64,000 nt of DNA from CALKWS01 sp051020515 (GTDB lineage: Bacteria > Actinomycetota > Actinomycetes > Actinomycetales > Beutenbergiaceae). The position numbers and the translations under genes were made by a program. Position 1 is the first letter of the stretch; each line of letters starts with the position of its first letter. The DNA lies in NCBI RefSeq assembly GCF_051020515.1, contig NZ_CP194857.1, positions 2,976,001 to 3,040,000 of the forward strand. Reading direction: 5' to 3'. Under the pieces are notes generated by a model. The model was not told where the DNA came from. It did not search any database and saw nothing but the letters and a program-made list of their open reading frames with translations. Of this stretch, positions 37,411 to 46,265 are shown in pieces.

Positions 37411-38556
37411 GTGACCAAGACCGTGACGGACCGGCGTGAACTGGGGGACCCCGGTCGCGCCCGACGAGTCGTGGTCAAGATCGGCTCCTCCTCGCTCACC
37501 GACGCGGCTGGGCGGCTGGATGTACACAAGCTCACCGCGCTCGTCGAGGTCCTGGCCGGTCGCCGAGCCGCGGGTGGGCAGGTGGTGCTGGTCTCCTCCG
37601 GGGCCATCGCCTCAGCGCTGGGCGTCCTCGGGCTCAGCGGCCGGCCCCGGGACCTGGCAACCGCCCAGGCCGCGGCCAGCGTCGGGCAAGGGCTCTTGAT
37701 GGCGCACTACACGCGCGCGTTCGGTGCCCACGGGCTCACCGTCGGCCAGGTGCTGCTCACCGTGGAGGACGTGGTGCGCCGGGCACATCACCGCAACGTC
37801 CAGCGCAACGTCGAACGACTGCTGGCGCTGGGAGTGGTGCCGGTGATCAACGAGAACGACGCCGTGGCCACCCAGGAGATCAAGTTCGGTGACAATGACC
37901 GGCTGGCCGCTCTGGTCTCGCACCTGTCCAAAGCCGACGCCCTGGTGCTGCTCACCGACGTCGACGCCCTGTACGATCGCTCGCCCCGGCTGCCCGGTGC
38001 CCGGCGGATCGCACGCGTGCGGGACCGACGAGACCTGGAGGGCATCGAGGTCACCGCACGAGGCGGGGCGGTGGGCACCGGGGGCATGGTCTCGAAGTTG
38101 GAGTCCGCCGCGATCGCCTCCGGCGCCGGGATCCCGGTGGTGGTGACCGCGGCACACAATGCCGGGGCCGTGTTGTCCGGTGAGGACGTGGGCACCTGGT
38201 TCGAGCCGGCCCGACGGCGCACCAATGCCCGGCGGCTGTGGCTGGCCCACGCCGCGCACACCGGAGGTTCGATCAGCGTCGACGAGGGTGCGGTGCAGGC
38301 GATCACTGCCGGGAAGAAGTCGCTGCTGGCGGCCGGCGTGGTGGACGTGACGGGGGAGTTCGACGCCGGCGACCCGATCGACGTGCTGGATCCAGCCGGC
38401 CGGGTGGTGGCTCGAGGCTTGGCCTCCTACAGCGCTGAGGAACTCCCTGCGCGTCTGGGCCGCACCTCGGTGCAGATGCGGGAGCAGTTCGGCCCGGATA
38501 GTGCCCGCGCGGTGGTGCACCGGGATGACCTGGTGGTGCTGGACCGCACCGACTGA
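37411..38556 (+). CDS. proB: Glutamate 5-kinase
   Basis: 381 residues from GTG 37411; an upstream in-frame GTG at 37393 is also possible. First step of proline synthesis. The amino-acid kinase domain begins RRVVVKIGSSSLTD; INENDAVATQEIKFGDNDRLAALV and LLTDVDALYD are the ATP and substrate loops. A C-terminal PUA domain begins near residue 285 (KKSLLAAGVVDV). The proA gene, normally adjacent, lies 2.1 kb downstream past the riboswitch locus. Confidence 0.96.
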   Translation: MTKTVTDRRELGDPGRARRVVVKIGSSSLTDAAGRLDVHKLTALVEVLAGRRAAGGQVVLVSSGAIASALGVLGLSGRPRDLATAQAAASVGQGLLMAHYTRAFGAHGLTVGQVLLTVEDVVRRAHHRNVQRNVERLLALGVVPVINENDAVATQEIKFGDNDRLAALVSHLSKADALVLLTDVDALYDRSPRLPGARRIARVRDRRDLEGIEVTARGGAVGTGGMVSKLESAAIASGAGIPVVVTAAHNAGAVLSGEDVGTWFEPARRRTNARRLWLAHAAHTGGSISVDEGAVQAITAGKKSLLAAGVVDVTGEFDAGDPIDVLDPAGRVVARGLASYSAEELPARLGRTSVQMREQFGPDSARAVVHRDDLVVLDRTD

Positions 38557-38665
38557 GGCCGGCGAGGCGGTCGCATCAGCCGACGGCGCGCTCCGGCGTC
38601 TCGGACTGGGACCGCGTCGTGGCGACCGAATGCGCAGCCCTTAGGTAGTTGACACGGCAAGATAG

Positions 38666-38695
38666 TTGACACGGCAACTATCCGACTCATAGGTT
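38666..38695 (+). promoter_or_regulatory. Sigma-70-type promoter for the SAM-IV leader
   Basis: TTGACA (38666-38671), 18-bp spacer, TAGGTT (38690-38695), predicting a transcript start near 38701, exactly at the 5' edge of the riboswitch. A second copy of the element TAGTTGACACGGCAA lies 17 bp upstream (38647-38661), and GATAGTTG/CAACTATC (38661-38682) forms an inverted repeat over the -35 box. Confidence 0.7.
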
Positions 38696-38698
38696 GAT

Positions 38699-38816
38699 CC
38701 CAGGTTCAGAGCGTCAGCGCCAAGTCCCGGCTTGCTGACCGGCAACCCCCCGCGCGGCGGGGTGCTCCGGGAGATGACCTGGCCGCGGGCCACATGGCCC
38801 CCGGCAAGCGCATCAC
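38699..38816 (+). ncRNA. SAM-IV riboswitch
   Basis: The leader RNA matches the actinobacterial SAM-IV aptamer. P1 pairs CCAGGTTCA (38700-38708) with TGACCTGG (38775-38782). The core GTCCCGGCTTGCTGACCGGC and AACC is followed by GCGGGGTGCTCCGGGAGATGACC, the SAM-binding four-way junction. After it come a GGGCCACATGGCCC hairpin and the pseudoknot partner GGCAAGCGC, in the order seen in mycobacterial SAM-IV RNAs. It would lower expression of the downstream flavin monooxygenase when S-adenosylmethionine is high. Recognition is by eye against the remembered consensus. Confidence 0.88.
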
Positions 38817-38853
38817 CGCTCCCCGCGGTGCAGACAGAAGGATGAAGACAGCG

Positions 38854-38940
38854 ATGCACACCGACAGGACCCTTGCGTACCAGCGACGCCACGTCTCCTG
38901 TGTGATGTGTGCGATGTGTTGCTGCTTCATGTCGGCCTGA
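38854..38940 (+). CDS. 28-residue Cys/Met-rich leader peptide
   Basis: A short ORF just after the riboswitch, with AGAAGGA about 11 bases before the ATG. The C-terminal half reads SCVMCAMCCCFMSA: five Cys and three Met in 14 codons. Cys-cluster upstream ORFs act as cysteine-responsive attenuators in mycobacteria; a similar role here, sensing charged tRNA-Cys (and perhaps tRNA-Met), is inferred. It is too short for routine gene calling. An in-frame ATG at 38842 is too close to the ribosome site. Confidence 0.6.
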   Translation: MHTDRTLAYQRRHVSCVMCAMCCCFMSA

Positions 38941-39101
38941 GCCGACACCTCAACCGGCAGCCTCGGGCCCTCTGACGGCCCCTCGGCGCCACCCCTCAGC
39001 CGGTCGGTGCGCACCTGAGCCCGATGCGTGACACACCGGGCGTGCGACCCGCGCTGAGGCAGCAATGTTGAGCCCTTTCTTGCACCGAGAGTGAGCACCC
39101 C
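38941..39101 (+). promoter_or_regulatory. Possible attenuator between leader ORF and monooxygenase
   Basis: 161 bp with competing GC-rich stems: GGGCC/GGCCC around loop CTCTGAC (about 38966-38982) and a longer-range ACCGGC/GCCGGT pairing (about 38954 with 39000). Such alternative stems fit attenuation or masking of the downstream start when the leader ORF is translated or stalled. No clear T run is seen. Confidence 0.4.
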
Positions 39102-40107
39102 ATGTCTGCTGTACCTGCATCTGTGAACGAGACCGCGTCCCTGGTCGGATTGGATCTGTCCAATGCCGGCGCGCCCCGGGACTGGCAGCGCGAGCGCAAC
39201 GCCGAGACCGAGCAATTCATCATGGGCCGCCTGGCCGGCCTGGCCTCCCTCGCCGACCGGGGCGGGGTGGACCTGATCTCGCTGGATGAGACATTCCGGC
39301 TCGGTGGTAAGCGGCGCCGGGACGCCTGGCTGGACGGGGCGCTGGCTACCTCCCGCCTTGCCCGGCACACCACCCGGGCCGCCCTGGTGGCCACAGTTCC
39401 GCTGGGCATCACGCGCCCCGAACACGTCGCTGGTGCCATCGCCTCGGTGCACCGGGCCAGTGCCCAGCGCGCGGGCTGGCAGCTCGAGCAGGGCGCCACC
39501 GCCCAGGGCACCGGTGCGCGCACGGTGGATGCGGTGCTGGACGCGCCGGTGGCCGCCCCCCGCAAGCGCACCGTGGATGATGTGGTTCGCGAACCGGTCC
39601 GTCCACTGGTGGTGGTACCGGTGCGCAACGGTGTGGACGCCGAGCTGGCTGCGGCGCGCGCTGACGTGGCACGGCTGTCGGTGGCAACCCTGGAGGAGGC
39701 CCGTGCCGCCCGGGCTGCGATCCGTGAAGCGGCAATCGAGTGGGGCCGGGCACACCGGTGACGTCAAGGTGTTGGTCGATGTGCACACGGTGATCTCCGC
39801 CGATCGGGCCAGCGCACAGGCACGCTGGGACCTGCTGTCCTCACTGGAATTGCCTTCCGGGCTGCCGGCTCTGCGCACCATCGGGACCGCCGAGGACCTC
39901 GCCACGCTCTGGAACGCGTGGGTCCGGGCCGGCGGAGCCGACGGGTTCACCGTGGTGCCGGCCTCGGTACCCACCGATGTGGTGGCTCTGGCCCAGGACC
40001 TGCTGCCGGCGCTGACCGAACTCGGGCTGCGTACGCCGGCGACGGCTCCGGTCACGCCCGCGGCGACGCCTGCTCGCTCCCGGCGTGCCCCGGTGCGGGT
40101 GCGATGA
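39102..40107 (+). CDS. LLM-class flavin-dependent monooxygenase (frameshifted)
   Basis: About 335 residues. Luciferase-like FMNH2-dependent oxygenase, closest in pattern to the nitrilotriacetate/DszA/SnaA group. ISLDETFRLGG, SRLARHTTRAALVATVPLGITRPEHVAGAIASVHRAS and the RAGWQLE strand are family features; the C-terminus ADGFTVVPASVPTDVVAL closes the barrel. The frame breaks near 39741-39750, where removing one G joins AAIEWG to HTGDVKVLVDVH. Members release sulfite from organosulfur compounds or oxidise other small molecules. SAM-IV and a Cys-rich leader upstream argue for sulfur scavenging here. The cognate flavin reductase is not in the window. Confidence 0.75.
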
Positions 40108-40117
40108 GCCGTCCTTC

Positions 40118-40527
40118 TCAGGCGGTCCGGCCGGCCAGTCGTTCTCGGGCAACAGGTCGCGTAGCGGTGCCGAGCGCCCCGGGCCGAGGATCACCTGGGT
40201 GTCGATGTTCGCCGGGTCGATCTGTCGGATGAACTCGCGGCAGCGTCCGCACGGTGAGACCACGTGCAGGGTGCCGGCCTCATCGCGCCACACTGCCACG
40301 ATCTGGGCGATACGGAACTCTCCGGCCGTCACCATCGCGGCGATAGCGGCGTGTTCGGCGCAGAAGCCGGTTCCGCACGGGGTGTCGATGCACACCCCTG
40401 AGTACCGCGCTCCGGCGGCCGTCACCAGGGTGGCTGCGACATCACCCGACTTCCGGTCCTCCGCCTCGCTGGGGTTCAGGTATTCCTGGGCCGAAGCGAT
40501 CAGGGAGGAGAACGACGCGGTGTCCAT
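40118..40527 (-). CDS. cdd: Cytidine deaminase (probable frameshift at the end)
   Basis: About 135 residues. Zinc-dependent deamination of cytidine/deoxycytidine for pyrimidine salvage. GFCAEHAAIAAM holds the Cys ligand and catalytic Glu; SPCGRCREFI supplies the other two zinc cysteines; DLLPENDWP is the usual C-terminal sequence. As written, the frame runs on to 39841 through the monooxygenase gene; a one-base shift in the CCGGCCGGCC stretch (about 40123-40138) would stop it at 40118, 10 bp from the convergent stop. A blasticidin-S-deaminase-like enzyme is an alternative. Confidence 0.85.
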
Positions 40528-40653
40528 AGGCACGATCCTAGAGGGAACCGGTGTGGCAGCCCTCGCCGGTTCCCGTGGCGGACGGGCCCGGATCGACGGC
40601 CGCAGCGCACCGGCCGCGGCCTGGGAGCGCGGCGGCGGCGTAGGCTTGGCTGC

Positions 40654-41947
40654 ATGACTCAGACGACGGCGCAGCCCGCTGCGGACGTGACGGCGCAGGT
40701 GCAGCAGGTGGCCACCGACGCGAAGGTGGCCGCCCGCGACCTGGCGCGGGCCACCCCGGGCCACCAAGGACGCCGCGCTGCACCGGATGGCCGATGCGTT
40801 GGTGGGTGCCTCCGAACGGATCGTGGCTGCCAACGATGTGGACGTGCGCCGGGAGGAGGCCGGCGGGATGAGCCCGGGCCTGCTGGACCGGCTCACCCTG
40901 GACGCCGGCCGCGTCGAGGGGATCGCCGAGGCGTTGCGGGACCTGGCCGCCCTGCCGGACCCGGTGGGAGAGGTGTTGCACGGTTCCACGTTGCCCAACG
41001 GGTTGCGGGTGCGGCAGGTGCGGGTACCCATGGGCGTGGTGGGCATGATCTACGAGGCACGCCCGAACGTCACAGTCGATGCCGCCGGCCTGGCACTCAA
41101 GAGCGGGAACGCGGTGGTGCTGCGCGGGGGTTCGGCCGCCGCGCAGTCCAACCAGGAGATCGTGGCGGTCCTGGGTGAGGCACTGGAGCAGGCCGGCCTG
41201 CCCGCTGACCTGGTGCAGTCCATTGACGCCTACGGGCGCGCCGGCGCCCAGGCGCTGATGCGGGCCCGTGGGCTCATCGACGTACTGATCCCCCGCGGCG
41301 GGGCCGGACTGATCCAGACGGTGGTGACCGAATCCACGGTGCCGGTGATCGAGACCGGGGTGGGCAACTGCCACCTGTACGTCGATGCCGGCGCGCCGCT
41401 GGATCAGGCGCTGTCCCTGTTGCTGAACTCCAAGACCCACCGGTTAGGGGTGTGCAACGCCCTGGAGACCCTGCTGGTCCACGCCGAAGCCGCTGCGGAC
41501 TTCATGCCCGCGGCCCTTGACGCCCTGGACGGCGCCGGGGTGCGGATCCACGGTGACGAGCGCACCCGCACCCTGGCCCCGGGCAACGTCGAGGTGCTCC
41601 CGGCGACCGAGCAGGACTGGTCCACCGAGTACCTCAGCGCCGACCTGGCCGTGGCCGTGGTCGATGACATCGATGCCGCCCTGGAGCACATCCGCACCTA
41701 CTCCTCCGGGCACACCGACGCCATCTGTACCACCGACACCCGGAGTGTGGCACGGTTCACCACCGAGGTGGATTCAGCCGCCGTGATGGTTAATGCCTCC
41801 ACCCGGTTCACCGACGGCGCCCAACTCGGCCTCGGCGCGGAGATCGGGATCTCCACCCAGAAACTGCACGCACGCGGACCGATGGGCCTGACCGAGTTGA
41901 CCACCACCACCTGGGTGGTGGAGGGAGACGGGCACATCCGAACCTGA
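40654..41947 (+). CDS. proA: Glutamate-5-semialdehyde dehydrogenase (frameshifted)
   Basis: About 431 residues. Second step of proline synthesis, reducing gamma-glutamyl phosphate with NADPH. IYEARPNVTVDAAGLALKSGN and VLRGGSAA are typical; the catalytic cysteine is in HRLGVCNALETLL; FTDGAQLGLGAEIGISTQKLHARGPMGL is the C-terminal signature. The frame breaks near 40757, where removing one C from CCCC gives ARATRATKDAALHRM. Start MTQTTAQP at 40654 is supported by the family N-terminus. Confidence 0.95.
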
Positions 41948-42158
41948 GCGGCTGACGGTGAGGCGCATCCGCGCAGGCCTGCCCGGACCGCGGCGTGGCC
42001 CGGCAGGTGGTCGGCGTCAGCTGGGCGGTAGAGTTGTGTCTCGGATGATCGACGGCGCAGCGCCCCTGGTATGGCGCGCGTCACCGGGGTGGTAGGAACC
42101 CGGGCGGGAACGTGCGAAACTGTGGCTGTAGAGCCAGGAACAGAGAGGACCGGAGTCG

Positions 42159-42320
42159 ATGAGCAGTTCGCTGCTGACCTTCACCGCATTGGCCGCTGAG
42201 GCATCGAACATGCCCATGCCGCCCGTGGGGTATGGAGTAGTGTCCATCACCATCTTGATGTTCCTGCTCTTGGTGACGCTCGCCTTCCGCTCGGTTGGTA
42301 CCCGCCAGCGTCACAAGTGA
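42159..42320 (+). CDS. 53-residue single-pass membrane protein
   Basis: A small gene between proA and nadD. The protein begins MSSSLLTFTALA and has one strong membrane helix, SITILMFLLLVTLAF (about residues 28-42), then a basic end, RSVGTRQRHK. GAGAGGACCGGAG precedes the ATG. It ends 31 bp before nadD in the same direction. Similar short membrane proteins occur at this place in related actinobacteria (from memory, not searched). Function unknown. Confidence 0.65.
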   Translation: MSSSLLTFTALAAEASNMPMPPVGYGVVSITILMFLLLVTLAFRSVGTRQRHK

Positions 42321-42351
42321 GACTGCCCGATTACACAGTGTCGGAGTTGAC

Positions 42352-43030
42352 GTGAGCACACCCACGCGCACCCGGATCGGGATCATGGGCGGCACGTTCG
42401 ACCCGATCCACCATGGTCACCTGGTTGCCGCCAGCGAGGTGGCCGACGAGTTCGATCTGGACGAGGTCATCTTCGTGCCCACCGGCGCGCAGCCCTTCAA
42501 GTCGGACCGCGACGTGACCCTGGCCGAGCACCGGTACCTGATGACCGTGATCGCTACCGCCTCCAACCCCCGGTTCACGGTCTCGCGGGTCGACATCGAC
42601 CGCGGCGGGGTGACCTTCACCGTCGATACGTTGCGGGACCTGCACAAGACCTTCCCGGAAGCGGAGTTGTTCTTCATCACCGGCGCCGATGCGCTGGGCC
42701 AGATCCTGCAGTGGAAGGACTCCCCGGAACTGTGGGAGTTGGCCCACTTCGTGGGAGTCAGTCACCCGCCCGGGGCACGAACTCAGCGGTCAGGACCTAC
42801 CCGATGGTGAGTACTCCCTACTGGAGATTCCCGCGATGGCGATTTCCTCGACCGACTGCCGCGCACGGGTCTCGGAGAACAAGCCGGTGTGGTACCTGGT
42901 ACCCGACGGCGTGGTGCAGTACATCGCCAAGCACGGCCTGTACCGCGACCCAGCCACGTTCCACCGGCCGGAGTTGGGTGTCAGCACTGACGGGAGGGAC
43001 AGTGACGCGGTGGCGGTGACCTCGGCGTGA
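42352..43030 (+). CDS. nadD: Nicotinate-nucleotide adenylyltransferase (frameshifted)
   Basis: About 226 residues. Makes nicotinate adenine dinucleotide in NAD synthesis. GIMGGTFDPIHHGHLVAA carries the HxGH motif; FFITGADALGQILQWKD and the C-terminal ISSTDCRARVSE (ISSTxxR-type) are family motifs. GTG at 42352 is chosen because the family begins close to this motif. The frame breaks near 42755-42765; the second half reads VTRPGHELSGQDL. The last codons overlap the next start (GTGA). Confidence 0.94.
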
Positions 43031-44799
43031 ACCAGCCTGTCGACCCGAACGAGGACACCACCACGGCCGGTCTGGGGGAGCGACGCCGACGGCGTGAGGC
43101 CGAGCGGGCCCGCGCCCGCGCGGCGGGCCGGGCGGAGGAGCGTCCCCTGACACGGCGCGAACGGCGCGCCCGTGATGAGGCGCTGGCCAGCGGTGCCCTG
43201 ACCTATGGGCCCGACGGTCTGGTACCCACCTCGGAGTTCGAGCGGATCGAGGCCGAGAGCCTGTCGGCCGCCTCGGCCGCCGAACCGGCGAGCGCTGCTT
43301 CAGCGGCCTCGGCTACGGATCCGCCGCCCCGCAGCAGACGGGCGCGCCGGGAAGCCGAGCGGGCCGCCACCGCGGCCTCGGCTGTGTCGGCACTGTCCGC
43401 GCCGTCGGCGACCGAGCCGCCCGCACAGCCGAAGACAGACCGGACCGAGGAACCGGTGCGTCGACGTGAGCCTGACGGTCCCACAGCCGGGAGCGATCCC
43501 GGGCAGACGGCAGCCCAGCGTGAGCCGGAGGAGCCTGCGGCGGGGAGCGTGCCGGAGGAGGCCGCGGCTGACCGGGCTTCGGAGGAGGCCGAGGAGCGGC
43601 GTGAGCCGCAGGAGCCTGCGGCCGGGCGTACCTCCGAGGATCAGGAGACCCGGTCCGAGCCCGAGCAACGGGAGGGGAGTCCGGCGATGCCGAGCGCGCC
43701 CTCGCCCGACGGCGGCCCGGCGACGGCGCTGATGGTGCCGGTGTCCCGCAAGTCCCTGCGGGACAAGCGAGCCGCGGCGCCGGCACCGCCCACGATGGAT
43801 GCCCGGCCGGCCGAACGCACCAGTACCGGCCGGCGTCCGGTGGTGCGGCCACCGGCCTCGGTGCGGGCCCGCCGCGGGGTCGACGGATCAGGGGAACTGA
43901 CGGCCATCCAGCGCGCGGTCCGCGAGGCGAACACCGCGGCCGAGGGCATCGCGGTGGGGGAGCAGGGTGAATCCTCGTCCCCGACCTCCTGGCACTCGGC
44001 TGTGGACATCCCGGCGGTCAGTTACGAGGTGAGCCAGCAGACGGTGCGCCCCGGGGCCACCGCCGCTTCCGCGCCGACGGCCCGTTCGGACTCTGACACG
44101 GTTTCCGCACCGAGCGGTGACTCCGGTCCTCCCGCAGTTTCCGCACCGAGCGGTGACTCCGGTCCTCCCGCAGTTTCCGCACCGAGCGGTGACTCCGGTC
44201 CTCCCGCAGTTTCCGCACCGACGGCTGGCTCCGGTTCGAGCGCGGCTTCCGCGCCCACGACCGACTCCGGTCCCACCGCGGTTTCCGCACCGAGCGCAGA
44301 CTCCGGACCGGCCGCGGCTTCCGCGCCGACACCGTCCCGAGCGCCCGAGGTGACCTCACCGCAGGAGCCGCACTCGCCGTCGTCGGCCCCTTCGGTAGCC
44401 AGCGCCGACACCGAGGACGACGACGGCGCCTTCGACATGACGCCGCGCTGGGAGTCGCTGCAGCGGGCCGCGGCCCTGCGGGCCAGGGCCGACGCCGAGC
44501 CGGCGGCACGCCCCACGCCACCGTTGCGCACCTCGGCGATGCGCTCGGCTGAAGTCGGCGAACCTCCGGTACAGCCGGTGGGCCCTGCGGAGGAGGAGGC
44601 CCCCGAGGACGAACTCCACGAGGCCGAGGCACGCAAGACGCCCGGCTGGCTGTTCGCGCTGCAGATGCTGGTGTTGGTTCTGGTGATCGCGATCCTCGGG
44701 GCGTTGGTGTACCTGTTCGCCACCGGGGACCTGTTCGGGGACGACGACGCCGCTGTCCTCGGACTGTCCGGTTCCGTCCTCTGGTCAACGGGCCGCTGA
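43027..44799 (+). CDS. Low-complexity single-pass membrane protein between nadD and rsfS
   Basis: 590 residues. The N-terminal 50 residues are Arg/Glu-rich and helical (ERRRRREAERARARAA, LTRRERRARDE). The middle is disordered, rich in Ala, Pro, Glu and Ser, and contains three exact 12-residue repeats (SAPSGDSGPPAV). One membrane helix near the end (WLFALQMLVLVLVIAILGALVYLF) leaves about 25 residues outside. It overlaps nadD by 4 bp. Proteins of this layout recur between nadD and rsfS in Micrococcales; their role is unknown. Length and repeats make it likely to vary between strains. Confidence 0.75.
   Translation: MNQPVDPNEDTTTAGLGERRRRREAERARARAAGRAEERPLTRRERRARDEALASGALTYGPDGLVPTSEFERIEAESLSAASAAEPASAASAASATDPPPRSRRARREAERAATAASAVSALSAPSATEPPAQPKTDRTEEPVRRREPDGPTAGSDPGQTAAQREPEEPAAGSVPEEAAADRASEEAEERREPQEPAAGRTSEDQETRSEPEQREGSPAMPSAPSPDGGPATALMVPVSRKSLRDKRAAAPAPPTMDARPAERTSTGRRPVVRPPASVRARRGVDGSGELTAIQRAVREANTAAEGIAVGEQGESSSPTSWHSAVDIPAVSYEVSQQTVRPGATAASAPTARSDSDTVSAPSGDSGPPAVSAPSGDSGPPAVSAPSGDSGPPAVSAPTAGSGSSAASAPTTDSGPTAVSAPSADSGPAAASAPTPSRAPEVTSPQEPHSPSSAPSVASADTEDDDGAFDMTPRWESLQRAAALRARADAEPAARPTPPLRTSAMRSAEVGEPPVQPVGPAEEEAPEDELHEAEARKTPGWLFALQMLVLVLVIAILGALVYLFATGDLFGDDDAAVLGLSGSVLWSTGR
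44104..44217 (+). repeat. 36-bp tandem repeat, about three copies
   Basis: Unit GTTTCCGCACCGAGCGGTGACTCC... repeats every 36 bp without change for three full copies (starting near 44107, 44143 and 44179), then decays into two diverged copies up to about 44330. It encodes the SAPSGDSGPPAV repeat of the disordered segment. Confidence 0.85.
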
Positions 44800-44852
44800 G
44801 GCGGCCCGGGCCGTAGACTGGGTTCGACCAGGGCGTCTACCCGAGGAGAACC

Positions 44853-45251
44853 GTGCCCGCTGACGAACGAGCCATCGAACTGACCGAGGTGGCCGCACTC
44901 GCGGCCGCGAACCTCAAGGCGGAGGAGATCATCGCCCTCGACGTCTCCGAGCGGCTCGTGCTCACCGACGTCTTCGTGGTGGCCTCGGGCAGCAGTGAAC
45001 GGCAGGTGCGCTCGATCGTCGATGCGGTGGAGGAGGCACTGGCCGACCACGGCGCGAAACCGGTGCGCCGCGAGGGTGTGGCTGAGGCACGCTGGGTGCT
45101 GCTGGACTTCGGCGACATCGTCGTGCACATCCAGCACGCCGAGGACCGGGTCTACTACGCGCTGGAACGGCTCTGGAAGGACTGCCCGGTCATCGAACTG
45201 CCCGAGCAGGTCCGGGCCGGCGCTCAGGGTGACGGTGCCGGGCAGGCATGA
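44853..45251 (+). CDS. rsfS: Ribosomal silencing factor RsfS
   Basis: 132 residues (DUF143/Iojap family). Binds uL14 and blocks 30S-50S joining when nutrients fall. EEIIALDVSERLVLTDVFVVASGSSERQVRSIVDAVEE and WVLLDFGDIVVHIQHAEDRVYYALERLW are characteristic. GTG start after GAGGAGA. Overlaps the phosphatase gene by 4 bp (ATGA). Confidence 0.95.
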   Translation: MPADERAIELTEVAALAAANLKAEEIIALDVSERLVLTDVFVVASGSSERQVRSIVDAVEEALADHGAKPVRREGVAEARWVLLDFGDIVVHIQHAEDRVYYALERLWKDCPVIELPEQVRAGAQGDGAGQA

Positions 45252-45896
45252 GCGCCACCAATCCTGTTCTGGCGTCACGGCCAGACCGATTACAACGCCC
45301 AGGGGCGGCTGCAGGGCCAGGTGGATATCCCTCTGAACGAGGTGGGCCGGGCCCAGGCGCTCGCGGCCGCGCCGGCTTTGAGCCAGATCGAACCCGTCGC
45401 GATCATCTCCTCGGACCTGATGCGGGCGCGCGATACCGCCGAGTACCTCGCTGAACGGACCGGGGTGGCGGTGAGCACGGACGCGCGGTTGCGGGAACGC
45501 AACTTCGGTGCCTGGGAGGGTCTGACGCACGAGGAGATGCGCGCCGGGTGGGCCGACGCCTTCGCCGTATGGCGTGATGGTGGTCACCCTGCGGGCATCG
45601 GGGCCGAGACTCGTTCGGCGCTCGGGCAGCGTGTGGCGCAGGCAGCCGCGGAGGCATCCGCGGGCTACGAGGAAGGCGGGGTGGTCGTGTTGGTGGCCCA
45701 TGGGGCCGCGATTAGCGCGGGATTAGTGGCTTTGCTGGGCCACGATCCGGAGACCTGGCAGGGCATCACCGGAATCGGCAACTGCCACTGGAGTGTGGTG
45801 CGCCCGAACGACGGCGCCGAGCCGGGCTGGCGGATGACCGCGCACAACGCCGGCGGGGGTCTGGTCGATTTTCCCCAAGGGGCCAGGATCGTCTAG
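45248..45896 (+). CDS. Histidine phosphatase family protein (frameshifted)
   Basis: About 216 residues. Phosphoglycerate-mutase-like phosphatase. The catalytic ILFWRHGQTDYN lies in a different frame from the ATG at 45248 (MSAT...), so one base is missing near 45258-45264. LQGQVDIPLNEVGRAQA, IISSDLMRARDTAEYLA, RERNFGAWEGLTHEEM and LVAHGAAISAGL (second catalytic His) complete the fold. It overlaps rsfS, a conserved actinobacterial arrangement. The substrate is unknown; general phosphatase or phosphoglycerate phosphatase. Confidence 0.87.
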
Positions 45897-45922
45897 AGTA
45901 TCTCTCGCCTGCACAGGCACCC

Positions 45923-45995
45923 GGGGCTATGGCGCAGTTGGTAGCGCGCTTCCATGGCATGGAAGAGGTCGGGGGTTCGAATCCCCCTAGCTCCA
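45923..45995 (+). tRNA. tRNA-Ala (anticodon GGC)
   Basis: 73 nt cloverleaf. Acceptor GGGGCTA (45923-45929) pairs with TAGCTCC with one G-U; D arm GCGC...GCGC; anticodon stem CTTCC/GGAAG around loop ATGGCAT, giving GGC; T arm GGGGGTTCGAATCCCCC; discriminator A. No CCA is encoded. It marks the junction between the housekeeping run and the accessory region that follows. Confidence 0.95.
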
Positions 45996-46025
45996 CTCAC
46001 GTTGACTGAGCGACCGATGTGCGCG

Positions 46026-46202
46026 TCAAGGTGAATCGCCCCCCGAGACGCATAGTGCTCGCTGCTTTCGTTCGCGCGATTCCAACGGATCCGTCAGTGC
46101 GGTGAGGCCGCACGCGATCAGACAGCGCACGATGCTGCGCGTGATAGCGGAACCTCCGACCGTGGCCAGACCGGCGCGAAGGGGGGAACTCTGCTTGATC
46201 AT
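46026..46202 (-). CDS. Possible 58-residue protein
   Basis: ORF MIKQSSPLRAG... to GGDSP with AGGAG nine bases before the ATG. A perfect hairpin terminator separates it from the MFS gene upstream, so it would need its own promoter. The sequence is Arg/Leu/Ser-rich and matches nothing I know. It may be a chance frame; its main support is the ribosome site. Confidence 0.3.
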   Translation of the reverse strand: MIKQSSPLRAGLATVGGSAITRSIVRCLIACGLTALTDPLESRERKQRALCVSGGDSP

Positions 46203-46225
46203 GGTTCTGCACTCCTGAGCGTTGA

Positions 46226-46253
46226 GCCCGGCGGGAGTCGCCTCCCGCCGGGC
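46226..46253. terminator. Perfect 12-bp hairpin after the MFS gene
   Basis: GCCCGGCGGGAG (46226-46237), loop TCGC, CTCCCGCCGGGC (46242-46253). It ends 13 bp past the MFS stop on the minus strand and is the strongest terminator-like stem in the window. No T run follows. Confidence 0.8.
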
Positions 46254-46265
46254 GAGTGGTTGACG

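Noticed and set aside
38649..38654. First TTGACA as an independent promoter
   Set aside because: No reasonable -10 element at 16-19 bp; the second TTGACA at 38666 has one.
39841..40117. Extension of cytidine deaminase to 39841
   Set aside because: The added residues are antisense to the monooxygenase C-terminus and unlike the family; a one-base error with a stop at 40118 explains it better.
43027..44799. 36-bp repeats as an iteron or CRISPR-like array
   Set aside because: The repeats are contiguous, in frame and encode a 12-residue protein repeat.
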